Assembly: GCF_023716665.1 (NCBI RefSeq)
Contig: NZ_CP071859.1
Location: 496,001-560,000 of the forward strand
Source of the DNA: Vibrio sp. SCSIO 43135
Lineage (GTDB): Bacteria > Pseudomonadota > Gammaproteobacteria > Enterobacterales > Vibrionaceae
Direction: 5' to 3'
Length of the DNA stretch: 64,000 nt
Positions 47,334 through 57,492 of the stretch are shown here, piece after piece. The notes beneath the pieces were generated by a model that searched no databases, was not told the DNA's origin, and saw nothing but the letters and a program-made list of their open reading frames with translations. How positions within the stretch are numbered: the stretch's first letter is position 1; the number at the start of each line of letters is the position of its first letter. Made by a program: the position numbers and the translations under genes.

Positions 47334-48588
47334 GGCCGCTGATGACAACTTAATTGTTGGTCTTGATATAGGCACTGCAACCGTATCAGCTCTAGTAGGT
47401 GAGGTCTTGCCTGACGGCCAGATAAATATCATTGGGGCTGGAACAAGCCCATCGAGAGGTATGGACAAGGGTGGAGTTAACGACCTTGAATCTGTCGTTA
47501 AGTCTGTTCAGCGTGCGGTTGACCAAGCTGAGTTGATGGCAGAATGCCAGATCAGTAATGTTTTCATCTCTTTATCCGGCCGCCATATCGCTAGCCGTAT
47601 TGAAAAGGGGATGGGAACCATTTCTGATGAGGAAGTGTCCCAAGAAGATATGGATAGAGCGATTCATACCGCTAAATCGATCAAAATTGGAGACGAGCAA
47701 AAAATCCTGCACGTCATTCCTCAAGAATTTACTATCGACTACCAAGAAGGGATTAAGAACCCACTTGGCCTTTCTGGTGTTCGAATGGAGGTGAGTGTTC
47801 ACCTCATTTCTTGTCACAATGATATGGCAAGAAACATTATTAAAGCTGTAGAGCGTTGTGGCTTGAAAGTGGATCAGCTTGTCTATTCTGGCTTAGCTGC
47901 AAGTAATGCAGTTATCACTGATGATGAACGCGAACTAGGTGTTTGTGTGGTAGACATTGGCGCAGGTACAATGGATGTTTCCATTTGGACTGGTGGTGCG
48001 CTACGTCACACAGAAGTATTCTCTTACGCCGGAAACGCAGTGACTAGCGATATAGCATTTGCGTTTGGTACGCCAGTAAGCGATGCTGAAGAGATCAAGG
48101 TGAAATACGGCTGCGCACTTAGCGAATTGGTGAGTAAAGACGATACGGTTAACGTGCCTAGCGTGGGTGGGCGTCCATCGCGCAGTTTACAAAGGCAGAC
48201 CTTGTCCGAGGTTATTGAGCCTCGTTACACTGAACTGATGGGATTGGTTAATCAGACAATTGATACAGTCCAATCAAAACTTCGTGAAGATGGCATCAAG
48301 CATCATTTAGCTGCCGGTGTTGTTCTTACCGGTGGTGCAGCACAGATTGAAGGATTGGTGGAATGTGCCGAGCGTGTATTCCGCAATCAAGTTAGAGTTG
48401 GTAAACCGCTAGAAGTTAGTGGTTTAACAGATTATGTAAAAGAGCCGTTTCATTCGACGGCTGTTGGCTTACTTCATTACGCAAAGGATAGTCAAGTGAG
48501 TGATGACATAGAATATAGCGAACCAAAGCGTCAATCTATGTCTGGCTTCGTTGGCCGTTTACGTAATTGGATACAAAAAGAGTTTTAA
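47326..48588 (+). CDS. ftsA: Cell division protein FtsA
   Basis: A 420-residue actin-like ATPase that tethers FtsZ to the membrane and recruits later divisome proteins. Actin-fold motifs: VGLDIGTATVSALVGE (phosphate 1), CVVDIGAGTMDVSIW (phosphate 2) and GVVLTGGAAQIEGL (adenosine). The C-terminal amphipathic membrane-targeting helix is visible (FVGRLRNWIQKEF). Length is the same as E. coli FtsA. Starts within ftsQ; ftsZ follows after 30 bp. Confidence 0.98.
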   Translation: MTKAADDNLIVGLDIGTATVSALVGEVLPDGQINIIGAGTSPSRGMDKGGVNDLESVVKSVQRAVDQAELMAECQISNVFISLSGRHIASRIEKGMGTISDEEVSQEDMDRAIHTAKSIKIGDEQKILHVIPQEFTIDYQEGIKNPLGLSGVRMEVSVHLISCHNDMARNIIKAVERCGLKVDQLVYSGLAASNAVITDDERELGVCVVDIGAGTMDVSIWTGGALRHTEVFSYAGNAVTSDIAFAFGTPVSDAEEIKVKYGCALSELVSKDDTVNVPSVGGRPSRSLQRQTLSEVIEPRYTELMGLVNQTIDTVQSKLREDGIKHHLAAGVVLTGGAAQIEGLVECAERVFRNQVRVGKPLEVSGLTDYVKEPFHSTAVGLLHYAKDSQVSDDIEYSEPKRQSMSGFVGRLRNWIQKEF

Positions 48589-48618
48589 CCTGAGTAGCAG
48601 GAAAAACGGAGATAACAC

Positions 48619-49860
48619 ATGTTTGAACCGATGATGGAAATGTCTGACGATGCGGTAATTAAAGTCGTTGGAGTGGGTGGTGGCGGCGGTAACGCTGTAG
48701 AACACATGGTGCGTGAGTCCATCGAAGGCGTGGAATTCATCAGTGTAAACACCGATGCTCAAGCGCTGCGTAAAACGAGTGTAAGCAGTGTCATTCAGAT
48801 TGGTGGTGACATTACTAAAGGTCTAGGTGCTGGGGCTAACCCTCAAGTTGGCCGTGAAGCTGCACTTGAAGATCGAGAAAGAATTAAAGAAGTTCTAACT
48901 GGTGCCGATATGGTATTTATAGCCGCTGGTATGGGCGGTGGTACCGGTACTGGTGCTGCGCCTGTTATTGCTGAAGTGGCTAAAGAGCTTGGCGTGTTAA
49001 CGGTTGCAGTAGTGACTAAGCCATTTAGCTTTGAAGGTAAGAAGCGTTTGGCGTTTGCGGAGCAAGGAATTGAAGAGCTGTCGAAGCACGTAGACTCGTT
49101 AATCACTATTCCGAATGAGAAGCTACTGAAAGTTTTAGGACGTGGTGTCACATTGCTTGAAGCGTTTGCGAGCGCAAACGATGTACTGAAAAATGCGGTA
49201 CAAGGCATTGCTGAACTTATCACTCGTCCTGGTATGATCAACGTCGACTTTGCAGATGTGAGAACGGTCATGTCTGAAATGGGTCACGCAATGATGGGTA
49301 GCGGTGTCTCTAAGGGAGAAGATCGCGCGGAAGAAGCTGCTGAAACAGCAATTTCAAGCCCTCTACTTGAAGACATTGATCTTGCCGGTGCTCGTGGTGT
49401 ACTTGTGAACATCACTGCTGGCCTAGACATGCGTCTTGATGAGTTCGAAACGGTGGGTAACACAGTTAAAGCGTTTGCATCTGATAACGCGACAGTGGTT
49501 ATTGGTACTTCCCTTGACCCTGATATGACAGATGAGATTCGCGTTACAGTTGTTGCTACTGGTATTGGTAACGAGAAAAAGCCTGACATTACGCTAGTTG
49601 CGGGTGGCAAAGCGAAAGTAGCTCCAGTAGCTCAGCCGCAAACGCAAACTGCTCCGTCTACGCCTTCTGCTCCACAGCAGCCAGCTGCTAAAGTAGAAGA
49701 GAAGCCGGCACAGCCTTTGCAGGAAAAACCTCAGGTAACATCTCAACCAGCACCTACGGCACCTGTTTCGTCATCAAATGGCCAAAATGCAGCTGCTAAG
49801 ACAGAAAAAGATGGTGGGTACTTGGATATTCCGGCATTTTTACGTCGCCAAGCTGATTAA
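48619..49860 (+). CDS. ftsZ: Cell division protein FtsZ
   Basis: A 413-residue tubulin-like GTPase that forms the Z-ring. N-terminal [12 protein letters not shown], tubulin signature [11 protein letters not shown], and T7-loop aspartates near [12 protein letters not shown] linker of about 75 residues rich in Pro, Ala and Gln (about 320-395) precedes the conserved C-terminal peptide [11 protein letters not shown], which binds FtsA and ZipA. Longer than E. coli FtsZ (383) because of the linker. GGAG lies 7 bases before the ATG. Confidence 0.98.
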   Translation: MFEPMMEMSDDAVIKVVGVGGGGGNAVEHMVRESIEGVEFISVNTDAQALRKTSVSSVIQIGGDITKGLGAGANPQVGREAALEDRERIKEVLTGADMVFIAAGMGGGTGTGAAPVIAEVAKELGVLTVAVVTKPFSFEGKKRLAFAEQGIEELSKHVDSLITIPNEKLLKVLGRGVTLLEAFASANDVLKNAVQGIAELITRPGMINVDFADVRTVMSEMGHAMMGSGVSKGEDRAEEAAETAISSPLLEDIDLAGARGVLVNITAGLDMRLDEFETVGNTVKAFASDNATVVIGTSLDPDMTDEIRVTVVATGIGNEKKPDITLVAGGKAKVAPVAQPQTQTAPSTPSAPQQPAAKVEEKPAQPLQEKPQVTSQPAPTAPVSSSNGQNAAAKTEKDGGYLDIPAFLRRQAD

Positions 49861-49874
49861 GATATAAGCATAAT

Positions 49875-49927
49875 TTGACACTGTTCAAAATTATGGTAGG
49901 ATTTGCGGTCGGTGAACTCATCGACCG
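49875..49927 (+). promoter_or_regulatory. lpxC promoter with a dyad at the start point
   Basis: Consensus -35 TTGACA (49875-49880), 16-base spacer, -10 TAGGAT (49897-49902). A 9-bp dyad, CGGTCGGTG / CATCGACCG with loop AACT (49906-49927), straddles the expected start point near 49909. It is not followed by a T-run, so it is more likely an operator or 5'-end RNA hairpin than a terminator. Confidence 0.7.
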
Positions 49928-49958
49928 TGATTTGTAGCACTTTTATCGAGGCAAGTAG

Positions 49959-50876
49959 ATGATCAGACAACGTACTCTGAAAGAAATAGTGAAAACTACT
50001 GGTGTGGGACTCCACTCTGGTCGTAAAGTGACACTTACTCTTCGCCCAGCCGCTGCAAATACGGGTATTGTTTACCGTCGTACTGACGTCAACCCACCGG
50101 TAGATTTTCCAGCCGACCCAGAGTCAGTGCGCGATACAATGCTATGTACCGCATTGGTGAACGATGAAGGCGTACGTATTTCTACGGTAGAACACTTGAA
50201 CGCAGCACTTGCGGGCATGGGTATCGATAACATCATTATCGAAGTCGATGCGCCTGAAATTCCGATTATGGATGGTAGTGCAAGTCCGTTTGTATTCTTA
50301 CTGCAACAAGCTGGTATTGAAACGCTTAACACACCTAAGCGCTTTATCCGCATTAAGAAACCAGTGCGTTTTGAAGACGGTGATAAGTGGGCTGAACTGG
50401 TACCGTACAATGGTTTCAGAATGGACTTCGAAATTGAGTTCGATCACCCAGCAATAGATGCAGACCAGCAACAACTGCGTTTTGATTTTTCTTCTCAAGG
50501 TTTTGTAAAAGAGATTTCTCGCGCACGTACTTTCGGTTTTATGCGTGATATTGAGTACTTACAATCTCAAAACTTGGTTCTAGGTGGTAGCTTTGATAAC
50601 GCGATTGTGCTGGATGAGTACCGCATTCTAAATGAAGAAGGCCTTCGTTTTGAGAATGAATTTGTGACTCATAAAGTACTTGATGCAATCGGTGACCTAT
50701 ACATGTGTGGTCATGCTATTGTAGGTGAGTTCCGCGCATATAAATCTGGTCATGGTTTGAACAACCAATTGCTACGTGCAGTACTAGCCGATCAGGAAGC
50801 ATGGGAATGGGCAACATTCGAAGAAGAAGTTGGTTCACCTGTTGCTTTTGCTGAACCTAACATGGTGCTTGCGTAA
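49959..50876 (+). CDS. lpxC: UDP-3-O-acyl-GlcNAc deacetylase LpxC
   Basis: A 305-residue zinc enzyme, the committed step of lipid A synthesis. Same length as E. coli LpxC. Zinc-binding His in [10 protein letters not shown] and His/Asp in [14 protein letters not shown] are visible, and GVGLHSG near the N-terminus is the usual start. The position after ftsZ is conserved in gammaproteobacteria; it has its own promoter and terminator. In E. coli LpxC level is set by FtsH degradation of its C-terminal tail. The tail here ends [11 protein letters not shown], nonpolar at the end, compatible with such control. Confidence 0.97.
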   Translation: MIRQRTLKEIVKTTGVGLHSGRKVTLTLRPAAANTGIVYRRTDVNPPVDFPADPESVRDTMLCTALVNDEGVRISTVEHLNAALAGMGIDNIIIEVDAPEIPIMDGSASPFVFLLQQAGIETLNTPKRFIRIKKPVRFEDGDKWAELVPYNGFRMDFEIEFDHPAIDADQQQLRFDFSSQGFVKEISRARTFGFMRDIEYLQSQNLVLGGSFDNAIVLDEYRILNEEGLRFENEFVTHKVLDAIGDLYMCGHAIVGEFRAYKSGHGLNNQLLRAVLADQEAWEWATFEEEVGSPVAFAEPNMVLA

Positions 50877-50894
50877 ACACTGAAGATATAGATT

Positions 50895-50927
50895 TTAAAA
50901 GCCAGACCTTCGAGTCTGGCTTTTTTG
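50895..50927. terminator. Terminator between lpxC and dciA
   Basis: Stem AAAAGCCAGAC / GTCTGGCTTTT with a small loop and a T-run after lpxC. The A-run on the left lets it also serve the convergent dciA gene. Confidence 0.92.
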
Positions 50928-50950
50928 CTTCTTATATTTGCTAAATAAAG

Positions 50951-51412
50951 TTACTCATCTCGTGCAAGTTGAGCGAGTTTCTCTAAGCGCTTTTTCACTT
51001 TAGGTGGAGCCCCCGACGCAATCATCAGTAGTGCACTTGCGGCATTATTGGACAATGGTGCGCGTTTCTTTGCTGGTTTGTCAGAGGTGAACTCGCCTGG
51101 TCGGCGCTGGTAGAGTCCTGGATTTATGCGAATTTCGACCGCCATTAACCGTGCGAACCCAGCGTTTCTTAATTGATTTAGGATATTGAGTCGATCGTAA
51201 TCGAGCTTCATTTTTATTGCAGCACTGGCAACTTCAATGACGAGGTGGTTTGATCGCACGTTTGCCGCGCGGCAATGATCCACCACTCCTTTAGGTAAGA
51301 TCTGGGATAGGGCTTGATTGATCTTGATGATCTCTCCAGCGTGTTGCTGGATCTGACCGAGTTTTGAGCCAGTAATCAATTCGTCAGTAAGAGTAGGGCG
51401 ATGATCTCTCAT
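50951..51412 (-). CDS. dciA: DciA (DUF721), replicative helicase loader/operator
   Basis: A 153-residue protein with a KH-like DUF721 domain (about 20-110) and a basic, flexible C-terminal tail (KPAKKRAPLSNN...KVKKRLEKLAQLARDE). DciA interacts with the DnaB helicase in bacteria that lack the phage-derived DnaC/DnaI loaders, Vibrio among them. The position between lpxC and secA is the usual one. The start ATG at 51412 has GAGG 5 bases upstream. Its first 12 bases overlap an opposite-strand 84-codon frame discussed separately. Confidence 0.88.
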   Translation of the reverse strand: MRDHRPTLTDELITGSKLGQIQQHAGEIIKINQALSQILPKGVVDHCRAANVRSNHLVIEVASAAIKMKLDYDRLNILNQLRNAGFARLMAVEIRINPGLYQRRPGEFTSDKPAKKRAPLSNNAASALLMIASGAPPKVKKRLEKLAQLARDE

Positions 51413-51655
51413 AAAAGCCTCGATTGGTTTCTATCCCTAATAGTAGGCGATTGTACGGTAGCAAAACAGCCATTCTTAAACGAAATATCGCTGGAATTGG
51501 AGAAAAATTTAAGTGAGCTTCAAACAAATGCTCACACTATTGGTTGTTCGGGAGAAAATTCCTTAAACTATGCGGCACTAATTATAGATAGTGCCTTGAA
51601 ATTCAGCCCACTCATCACAATATCACTGATACATGATTTATCTCAGTATCCTTAG
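51401..51655 (+). CDS. Doubtful 84-codon frame upstream of secA
   Basis: An open frame (ATG 51401) in the position held by secM in E. coli. The product (MISHKSLDWFLSLIVGDCTV...DLSQYP) has no clear signal peptide and no match to the SecM arrest motif that I can see. It uses ATA isoleucine codons five times in 84, unlike its neighbours. The ribosome site is poor (AAGAG 7 bases before, AGGG too close). It overlaps the dciA start on the other strand. It may be a chance frame in the secA leader, or an unrelated regulatory peptide. Confidence 0.25.
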   Translation: MISHKSLDWFLSLIVGDCTVAKQPFLNEISLELEKNLSELQTNAHTIGCSGENSLNYAALIIDSALKFSPLITISLIHDLSQYP

Positions 51656-51727
51656 TTTAAAACGGGTAGAGACTGAAGGCATTTAGAGTAGATCTGAACG
51701 ATCTAAGCAAAGAGAGATTCACAACAA
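51413..51727. promoter_or_regulatory. dciA-secA intergenic region
   Basis: A 315-bp spacer containing the promoters of both divergent genes, which I cannot place with confidence. Near its end are competing short hairpins: TAGATC / GATCTA (51689-51705) and an overlapping TTAGA / TCTAA, just before the weak GAGAG ribosome site of secA. Confidence 0.4.
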
Positions 51728-54451
51728 ATGATAGCTAAGCTACTGACTAAAGTTATTGGTAGCCGTAATGACAGAACATTGCGCCGCCTAAGAAAAATAG
51801 TTAAAGAAATTAATAATTACGAACCAACGTTTGAAGCTTTTTCCGATGAAGAGTTAAAGGCAAAAACCGTTGAGTTCCGTCAGCGTTTAGAACAGGGTGA
51901 ATCACTAGACAAGCTATTACCAGAAGCATTCGCGACCGTTCGTGAGGCATCTAAGCGTGTTTATGGTATGCGTCACTTTGACGTACAGCTCATCGGTGGC
52001 ATGGTACTGAACTCTGGCCAAATTGCAGAAATGCGTACTGGTGAAGGTAAAACACTAACTGCAACTCTACCTGCATATTTGAACGCACTAAAAGGTGCGG
52101 TTCACGTAGTAACGGTGAACGACTACCTTGCAAAGCGTGACGCAGAAACAAACCGTGTTCTATTCGAATTCCTGGGCATGACAGTTGGCATCAATGTGCC
52201 TAATATGCCTCCGCAAGAGAAGAAAGAAGCTTACCAAGCCGATATTCTTTACGGTACAAATAACGAATTTGGTTTTGACTATCTACGTGACAACATGGCT
52301 TTCCGTGCGGAAGACCGTGTACAGCGTGAACGTTACTTTGCTATTGTCGATGAAGTCGATTCGATCCTTATCGATGAAGCTCGTACTCCTCTTATTATTT
52401 CTGGTCCTGCGGAAGATAGCTCAGAGCTTTACACGCGTATCAATGTTCTTATCCCTCACTTGCAACAGCAAGAGCAAGAAGACTCTGAAGAATACCGTGG
52501 TGATGGTCACTACACAGTCGATGAGAAATCTAAACAAGTACACTTGACGGAAACAGGTCAGGAATTTGTTGAAGAGTTAATGATAAAAAATGGTTTGATG
52601 GAAGAGGGCGATACTCTTTATTCACCAACAAACATTAGCCTTCTACATCACGTGAATGCTGCATTGCGTGCGCACGTGTTGTTTGAAAAGAATGTGGACT
52701 ACATTGTCAATGAAGACGAAGAAGTGGTCATCGTTGATGAGCACACTGGTCGTACAATGCCGGGTCGTCGTTGGTCTGAAGGTCTTCATCAAGCAGTAGA
52801 AGCAAAAGAAGGCGTTAAGATCCAAAATGAGAACCAAACTCTCGCGTCTATCACCTTCCAAAACTTCTTCCGTCTTTACGAAAAACTGTCTGGTATGACA
52901 GGTACTGCCGATACAGAAGCATTTGAATTCCAGTCAATCTATGGATTGGAAACTGTCGTTATTCCTACGAACAAACCAATGATTCGTAACGATATGCCTG
53001 ATGTGGTTTATCGTACTGAAGTTGAAAAATTCAATGCAATCATCGAAGACATTAAAGAGCGCGTAGAAAAAGGTCAGCCATCTCTAGTAGGTACAGTTTC
53101 GATTGAAAAATCGGAATTGCTATCGAATGCCCTTAAGCAAGCCAAGATCAAGCACAACGTTCTCAATGCTAAATTCCATGAACGTGAAGCGGAGATTGTA
53201 GCTGAAGCGGGTACACCAGGCGCGGTAACTATTGCAACTAACATGGCTGGTCGTGGTACCGATATCGTGTTGGGTGGTAGCTGGCAGATGAAAGTTGAAC
53301 AACTAAACAATCCAACTCAAGAGCAGATCGATGAGATCAAGGCAGAGTGGAAAGTTGTTCACGATAAAGTACTTGAAGCAGGTGGCCTACATATTATTGG
53401 CACAGAGCGCCACGAGTCTCGTCGTATTGATAATCAGCTGCGTGGTCGTTCTGGTCGTCAGGGTGATGCGGGTTCTTCGCGCTTCTACCTTTCAATGGAA
53501 GATTCATTGCTGCGTATCTTTACTTCTGATCGTATGGCTAGCTTGATTCAAAGCGGTATGGATGAAGGTGAAGCGATTGAGTCTAAGATGCTTTCTCGCT
53601 CGATTGAAAAAGCTCAGCGTAAGGTGGAAGGCCGTAACTTCGATATTCGTAAACAGCTACTAGAGTACGATGACGTTGCCAACGACCAGCGTAAAGTGGT
53701 TTATGAGCTTCGCGATGAACTGATGAGCGTTGATGACATCAGCGAAATGCTAGAACAAAACCGTGCGGATGTATTCAGCTCGGTGATCGACGAATATATT
53801 CCGCCACAGTCACTAGAAGAAATGTGGGATATTGCCGGCCTTGAAGAACGCTTGAAAAACGACTTTGACCTTCATGTATCCATCCAAACTTGGTTGGATG
53901 AAGACGACAAGCTATACGAAGAAGCTCTACGCGAGAAGATCTTAGAAGAAGCGGTAACTGTCTACAAACAGAAAGAAGAAGCAGTTGGTGAGACAGTGCT
54001 TCGTAATTTTGAAAAGTCGGTTATGTTGCAAACACTGGACGGCCTTTGGAAAGAGCATTTGGCTGCGATGGATCACCTTCGCCAAGGTATTCACTTACGT
54101 GGCTATGCACAGAAGAACCCGAAACAAGAGTACAAGCGTGAATCGTTTGAACTGTTCGAAGGATTATTGGACTCACTCAAGTTTGATGTGATTGCCATCC
54201 TTTCTAAAGTTCGAGTTCAACAGCAAGAAGAAGTTGAGAAGATGGAAGCTCAACGTCGTGCTCAAGCCGAAGAAGCAGCTCGTCGTGCTCAAACCCAACA
54301 TGCTGCAGCGGAAAATCAGTTATCTGATGGTGAAGAATCAGAAGAAGGCAATCAGCCTATGGTACGTGAAGAGCGTAAAGTAGGTCGAAATGAGCCATGC
54401 CCTTGTGGTAGTGGTAAGAAATACAAGCAGTGCCATGGTAAAATTGGCTAA
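51728..54451 (+). CDS. secA: Preprotein translocase ATPase SecA
   Basis: A 907-residue motor that drives proteins through SecYEG. Walker [17 protein letters not shown], Walker B region [18 protein letters not shown], the second helicase half with [20 protein letters not shown], and the C-terminal zinc site [14 protein letters not shown] that binds SecB. The linker before the zinc site is rich in Gln, Ala and Glu. Length is close to E. coli SecA (901). The ribosome site is weakly placed, in keeping with regulated translation. Confidence 0.98.
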   Translation: MIAKLLTKVIGSRNDRTLRRLRKIVKEINNYEPTFEAFSDEELKAKTVEFRQRLEQGESLDKLLPEAFATVREASKRVYGMRHFDVQLIGGMVLNSGQIAEMRTGEGKTLTATLPAYLNALKGAVHVVTVNDYLAKRDAETNRVLFEFLGMTVGINVPNMPPQEKKEAYQADILYGTNNEFGFDYLRDNMAFRAEDRVQRERYFAIVDEVDSILIDEARTPLIISGPAEDSSELYTRINVLIPHLQQQEQEDSEEYRGDGHYTVDEKSKQVHLTETGQEFVEELMIKNGLMEEGDTLYSPTNISLLHHVNAALRAHVLFEKNVDYIVNEDEEVVIVDEHTGRTMPGRRWSEGLHQAVEAKEGVKIQNENQTLASITFQNFFRLYEKLSGMTGTADTEAFEFQSIYGLETVVIPTNKPMIRNDMPDVVYRTEVEKFNAIIEDIKERVEKGQPSLVGTVSIEKSELLSNALKQAKIKHNVLNAKFHEREAEIVAEAGTPGAVTIATNMAGRGTDIVLGGSWQMKVEQLNNPTQEQIDEIKAEWKVVHDKVLEAGGLHIIGTERHESRRIDNQLRGRSGRQGDAGSSRFYLSMEDSLLRIFTSDRMASLIQSGMDEGEAIESKMLSRSIEKAQRKVEGRNFDIRKQLLEYDDVANDQRKVVYELRDELMSVDDISEMLEQNRADVFSSVIDEYIPPQSLEEMWDIAGLEERLKNDFDLHVSIQTWLDEDDKLYEEALREKILEEAVTVYKQKEEAVGETVLRNFEKSVMLQTLDGLWKEHLAAMDHLRQGIHLRGYAQKNPKQEYKRESFELFEGLLDSLKFDVIAILSKVRVQQQEEVEKMEAQRRAQAEEAARRAQTQHAAAENQLSDGEESEEGNQPMVREERKVGRNEPCPCGSGKKYKQCHGKIG

Positions 54452-54466
54452 GCTAAAATGTTGAGT

Positions 54467-54496
54467 AAAAGAGCCGCTTTAGCGGCTCTTTTTTAT
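54467..54496 (+). terminator. secA terminator
   Basis: Stem AAAAGAGCCGC / GCGGCTCTTTT with loop TTTA and a T-run, 15 bases after the secA stop and 35 bases before mutT, so mutT depends on read-through or its own promoter. Confidence 0.92.
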
Positions 54497-54530
54497 TATG
54501 GAAAACTTTCCTATTACGGATGGAATAGTG

Positions 54531-54935
54531 ATGAAACGAATTCATATTGTTGCTGCGATCATTTTTAACCCTGAACAGTCGCAAGTGTTTATTACCAAAC
54601 GCCCCGAGAAACTACATAAAGGTGGATTTTGGGAGTTTCCAGGAGGGAAAGTTGAGCAAGGTGAATCGCCCGAGCAAGCGATAGCTCGAGAGCTATTTGA
54701 AGAAATTGGTATTGAGGTAACGCAAGCGAAGCACTTTGAACATCTTGAGTATGATTACCCAGACAAATCTCTTAAGTTCGATTTCTTTACCGTGAATAGC
54801 TTTAAAAATACCCCTTATGGTAAAGAAGGCCAGCAGGGCGAGTGGGTTGATGTAGCGGCATTAAGCGATTACCAATTTCCAGAAGCGAACGTTCCTATTC
54901 TTGAGCGTGTAGTCGCAACTTATCGTGGCCAATAA
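54531..54935 (+). CDS. mutT: 8-oxo-dGTP diphosphatase MutT
   Basis: A 134-residue Nudix hydrolase that removes oxidised dGTP from the nucleotide pool. The Nudix box is complete (GGKVEQGESPEQAIARELFE, then EIGI). The ATG at 54531 (MKRIHIVAAIIFN) fits the E. coli start; an in-frame ATG at 54498 adjoins the secA terminator and lacks a ribosome site. secA-mutT order is as in E. coli. A small perfect hairpin with a GGTA loop (54934-54953) begins in its stop codon and may be a weak terminator. Confidence 0.95.
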   Translation: MKRIHIVAAIIFNPEQSQVFITKRPEKLHKGGFWEFPGGKVEQGESPEQAIARELFEEIGIEVTQAKHFEHLEYDYPDKSLKFDFFTVNSFKNTPYGKEGQQGEWVDVAALSDYQFPEANVPILERVVATYRGQ

Positions 54936-54953
54936 TTGGGTGGTAACCCAATT
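54934..54953 (+). terminator. Weak terminator or hairpin after mutT
   Basis: Perfect 8-bp stem AATTGGGT / ACCCAATT with loop GGTA, followed by CATTTGTTGC, which is a poor T-run. Confidence 0.45.
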
Positions 54954-55013
54954 CATTTGTTGCTAGTTTATGTAGACAATTTCAATGAGAACTCGATAGA
55001 CCCGTGTTATTAG

Positions 55014-55856
<843 letters not shown>

Positions 55857-55867
55857 TACATAATTAT

Positions 55868-55894
55868 GCGCCAGCTTTTGCTGGCGTTTTTATT
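55868..55894 (+). terminator. dapB terminator
   Basis: Stem CGCCAGC / GCTGGCG with loop TTTT and a T-run, 12 bases after the dapB stop. Confidence 0.9.
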
Positions 55895-56202
55895 CTACCT
55901 TTCTATACTATTCGATATTTAGCAGAGCTACATTTCATTTATTTCCCTCCTTTACTTTTGTATTTTGCGTGTTCTGATGTGTTTTTTTATTAAAACCCTT
56001 AAAAGTGTAGTTAATCTTTGCTTGATTAACGTTTGCGCAAATTGACAAATAAATTTTGTGATCTTGGTTTTCCTAATCCTTGGCTAAAAATCCCAAATTG
56101 CAATTTGATGTAATTATACGGCCTGTAAAGTTACTGTTTTGGAGGCTTTGAGCTGTTTTTAATGTAGATCCCCTAAAGTTTAATTTTATTTATCGACAAA
56201 TA
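55895..56202 (+). promoter_or_regulatory. Long AT-rich carA upstream region
   Basis: Some 300 bases without an open frame. An ACGTTTGCG segment near 56029-56037 matches one half of the PurR operator (GTTTGCGC against GTTTGCGT) but the other half is poor. In E. coli the matching region binds PurR, PepA and IHF; only the weak PurR-like half-site is visible here. Confidence 0.35.
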
Positions 56203-56231
56203 TTGACAGCAATCAAGACCATCATTAGAAT
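56203..56231 (+). promoter_or_regulatory. carA promoter P1 (upstream, pyrimidine-type)
   Basis: -35 TTGACA (56203-56208), 17-base spacer, -10 TAGAAT (56226-56231): near-consensus. The following ACCGCCAATTTG resembles, from memory, the start region of the E. coli carAB P1 promoter. Confidence 0.8.
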
Positions 56232-56274
56232 ACCGCCAATTTGTCTAATTTCCATAAACACGCAGTTTTGGGTG

Positions 56275-56326
56275 TTGCAGGAAGGTAGATTTGCAAATTA
56301 AATCAATTTTAATGCATTTTTATTCT
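56275..56326 (+). promoter_or_regulatory. carA promoter P2 with tandem ARG boxes
   Basis: -35 TTGCAG (56275-56280) and -10 TAAATC (56299-56304), 18-base spacer. Two ArgR-type operators overlap and follow it: TGCAAATTAAATCA (56292-56305) and TGCATTTTTATTCT (56313-56326). Their starts are 21 bases apart, the spacing of a classic tandem pair (two 18-bp boxes, 3-bp gap). The second box ends directly before the carA ribosome site. Confidence 0.75.
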
Positions 56327-56336
56327 GGAGGTTGTC

Positions 56337-57476
56337 TTGAGTAAGTCAGCACTGCTAGTCCTAGAAGATGGGACAGTATTCCACGGTGAATCCATTGGCG
56401 CGGAAGGTTTCGCAGTTGGAGAAGTCGTTTTTAATACCTCGATGACGGGGTACCAAGAAATCCTCACTGATCCTTCCTATTCTCAACAAATCGTTACTCT
56501 CACTTACCCTCACATTGGCAATACCGGAACCAATTCCGAAGACGAAGAATCCTCTTCCATTCATGCTCAAGCCCTTGTGATTCGCGATCTCCCTCTCATC
56601 GCTTCTAATTTCCGTAATGAACAATCCCTTTCTAATTACCTAAAATCGCAAAATGTTGTCGGCATTGCTGATATTGATACGCGTAAGCTAACTCGTATTC
56701 TGCGCGAGAAAGGTGCACAGAACGGTTGTATCGTAGCGGGCAATAACATTGACGAAGCTTTGGCTCTAGCTAAAGCAAAAGAATTCCCTGGCCTGAAAGG
56801 TATGGACCTTGCGAAAGAAGTTACAACAAAAGAAGCGTATCAATGGAAACAAGGTTCGTGGACGCTTACGGGTGGACTTCCTGAAGCGAAAGCAGACTCA
56901 GAATTGCCATATCACGTTGTTGCCTACGACTTCGGTGCAAAACGTAACATCTTGCGCATGCTTGTTGACCGCGGCTGCCGCCTAACAGTTGTTCCAGCTG
57001 AAACATCAGCGGAAGAAGTTCTAGCACTGAACCCAGACGGCGTATTCCTTTCAAATGGCCCTGGTGACCCAGAACCATGTACTTACGCGATTGAAGCGAC
57101 AAAAGTATTCCTAGAGAAAGGTTTACCAATCTTCGGTATCTGTCTTGGTCACCAAATCCTAGCGCTAGCTTCTGGTGCGAAGACGGTGAAGATGAAGTTT
57201 GGTCACCACGGTGCAAACCACCCAGTTAAAGATTTAGATCGTGATGTTGTGATGATCACTTCACAAAACCACGGTTTTGCTGCAGATGAAGAGACGCTGC
57301 CTGAAAACCTACGTGCAACGCACAAGTCGCTATTTGATGGTTCTCTGCAAGGTATCCACCGCACAGATAAGCCAGCATTCAGCTTCCAAGGTCACCCAGA
57401 AGCGAGCCCAGGTCCAGAAGACGCGGCACCGCTATTCGACCACTTCATTGAACTAATTAAACAGCACACAGCGTAA
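56337..57476 (+). CDS. carA: Carbamoyl-phosphate synthase small subunit
   Basis: A 379-residue glutaminase subunit. The C-terminal class I amidotransferase domain has the nucleophile Cys in [10 protein letters not shown] and the His/Glu pair in [10 protein letters not shown]. The N-terminal domain ([20 protein letters not shown], then [17 protein letters not shown]) contacts CarB. The start is TTG at 56337 with a strong GGAGG 5 bases before it. carB follows after 16 bp. It supplies ammonia for carbamoyl phosphate, shared by arginine and pyrimidine synthesis. Confidence 0.97.
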   Translation: MSKSALLVLEDGTVFHGESIGAEGFAVGEVVFNTSMTGYQEILTDPSYSQQIVTLTYPHIGNTGTNSEDEESSSIHAQALVIRDLPLIASNFRNEQSLSNYLKSQNVVGIADIDTRKLTRILREKGAQNGCIVAGNNIDEALALAKAKEFPGLKGMDLAKEVTTKEAYQWKQGSWTLTGGLPEAKADSELPYHVVAYDFGAKRNILRMLVDRGCRLTVVPAETSAEEVLALNPDGVFLSNGPGDPEPCTYAIEATKVFLEKGLPIFGICLGHQILALASGAKTVKMKFGHHGANHPVKDLDRDVVMITSQNHGFAADEETLPENLRATHKSLFDGSLQGIHRTDKPAFSFQGHPEASPGPEDAAPLFDHFIELIKQHTA

Positions 57477-57492
57477 TTCGGAGTAGTAGACA

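Noticed and set aside
48843..49610. Long minus-strand frames opposite ftsZ (142 and 108 codons)
   Set aside because: Antisense to a highly conserved, codon-biased gene; serine/threonine-rich translation is typical of shadow frames.
51401..51655. Calling the frame before secA a true secM
   Set aside because: No clear signal peptide, no arrest motif, unusual codons, poor ribosome site; listed only as doubtful.
56023..56038. PurR operator upstream of carA
   Set aside because: Only one half matches well (about 10 of 16 positions in total), too weak to annotate as a site.
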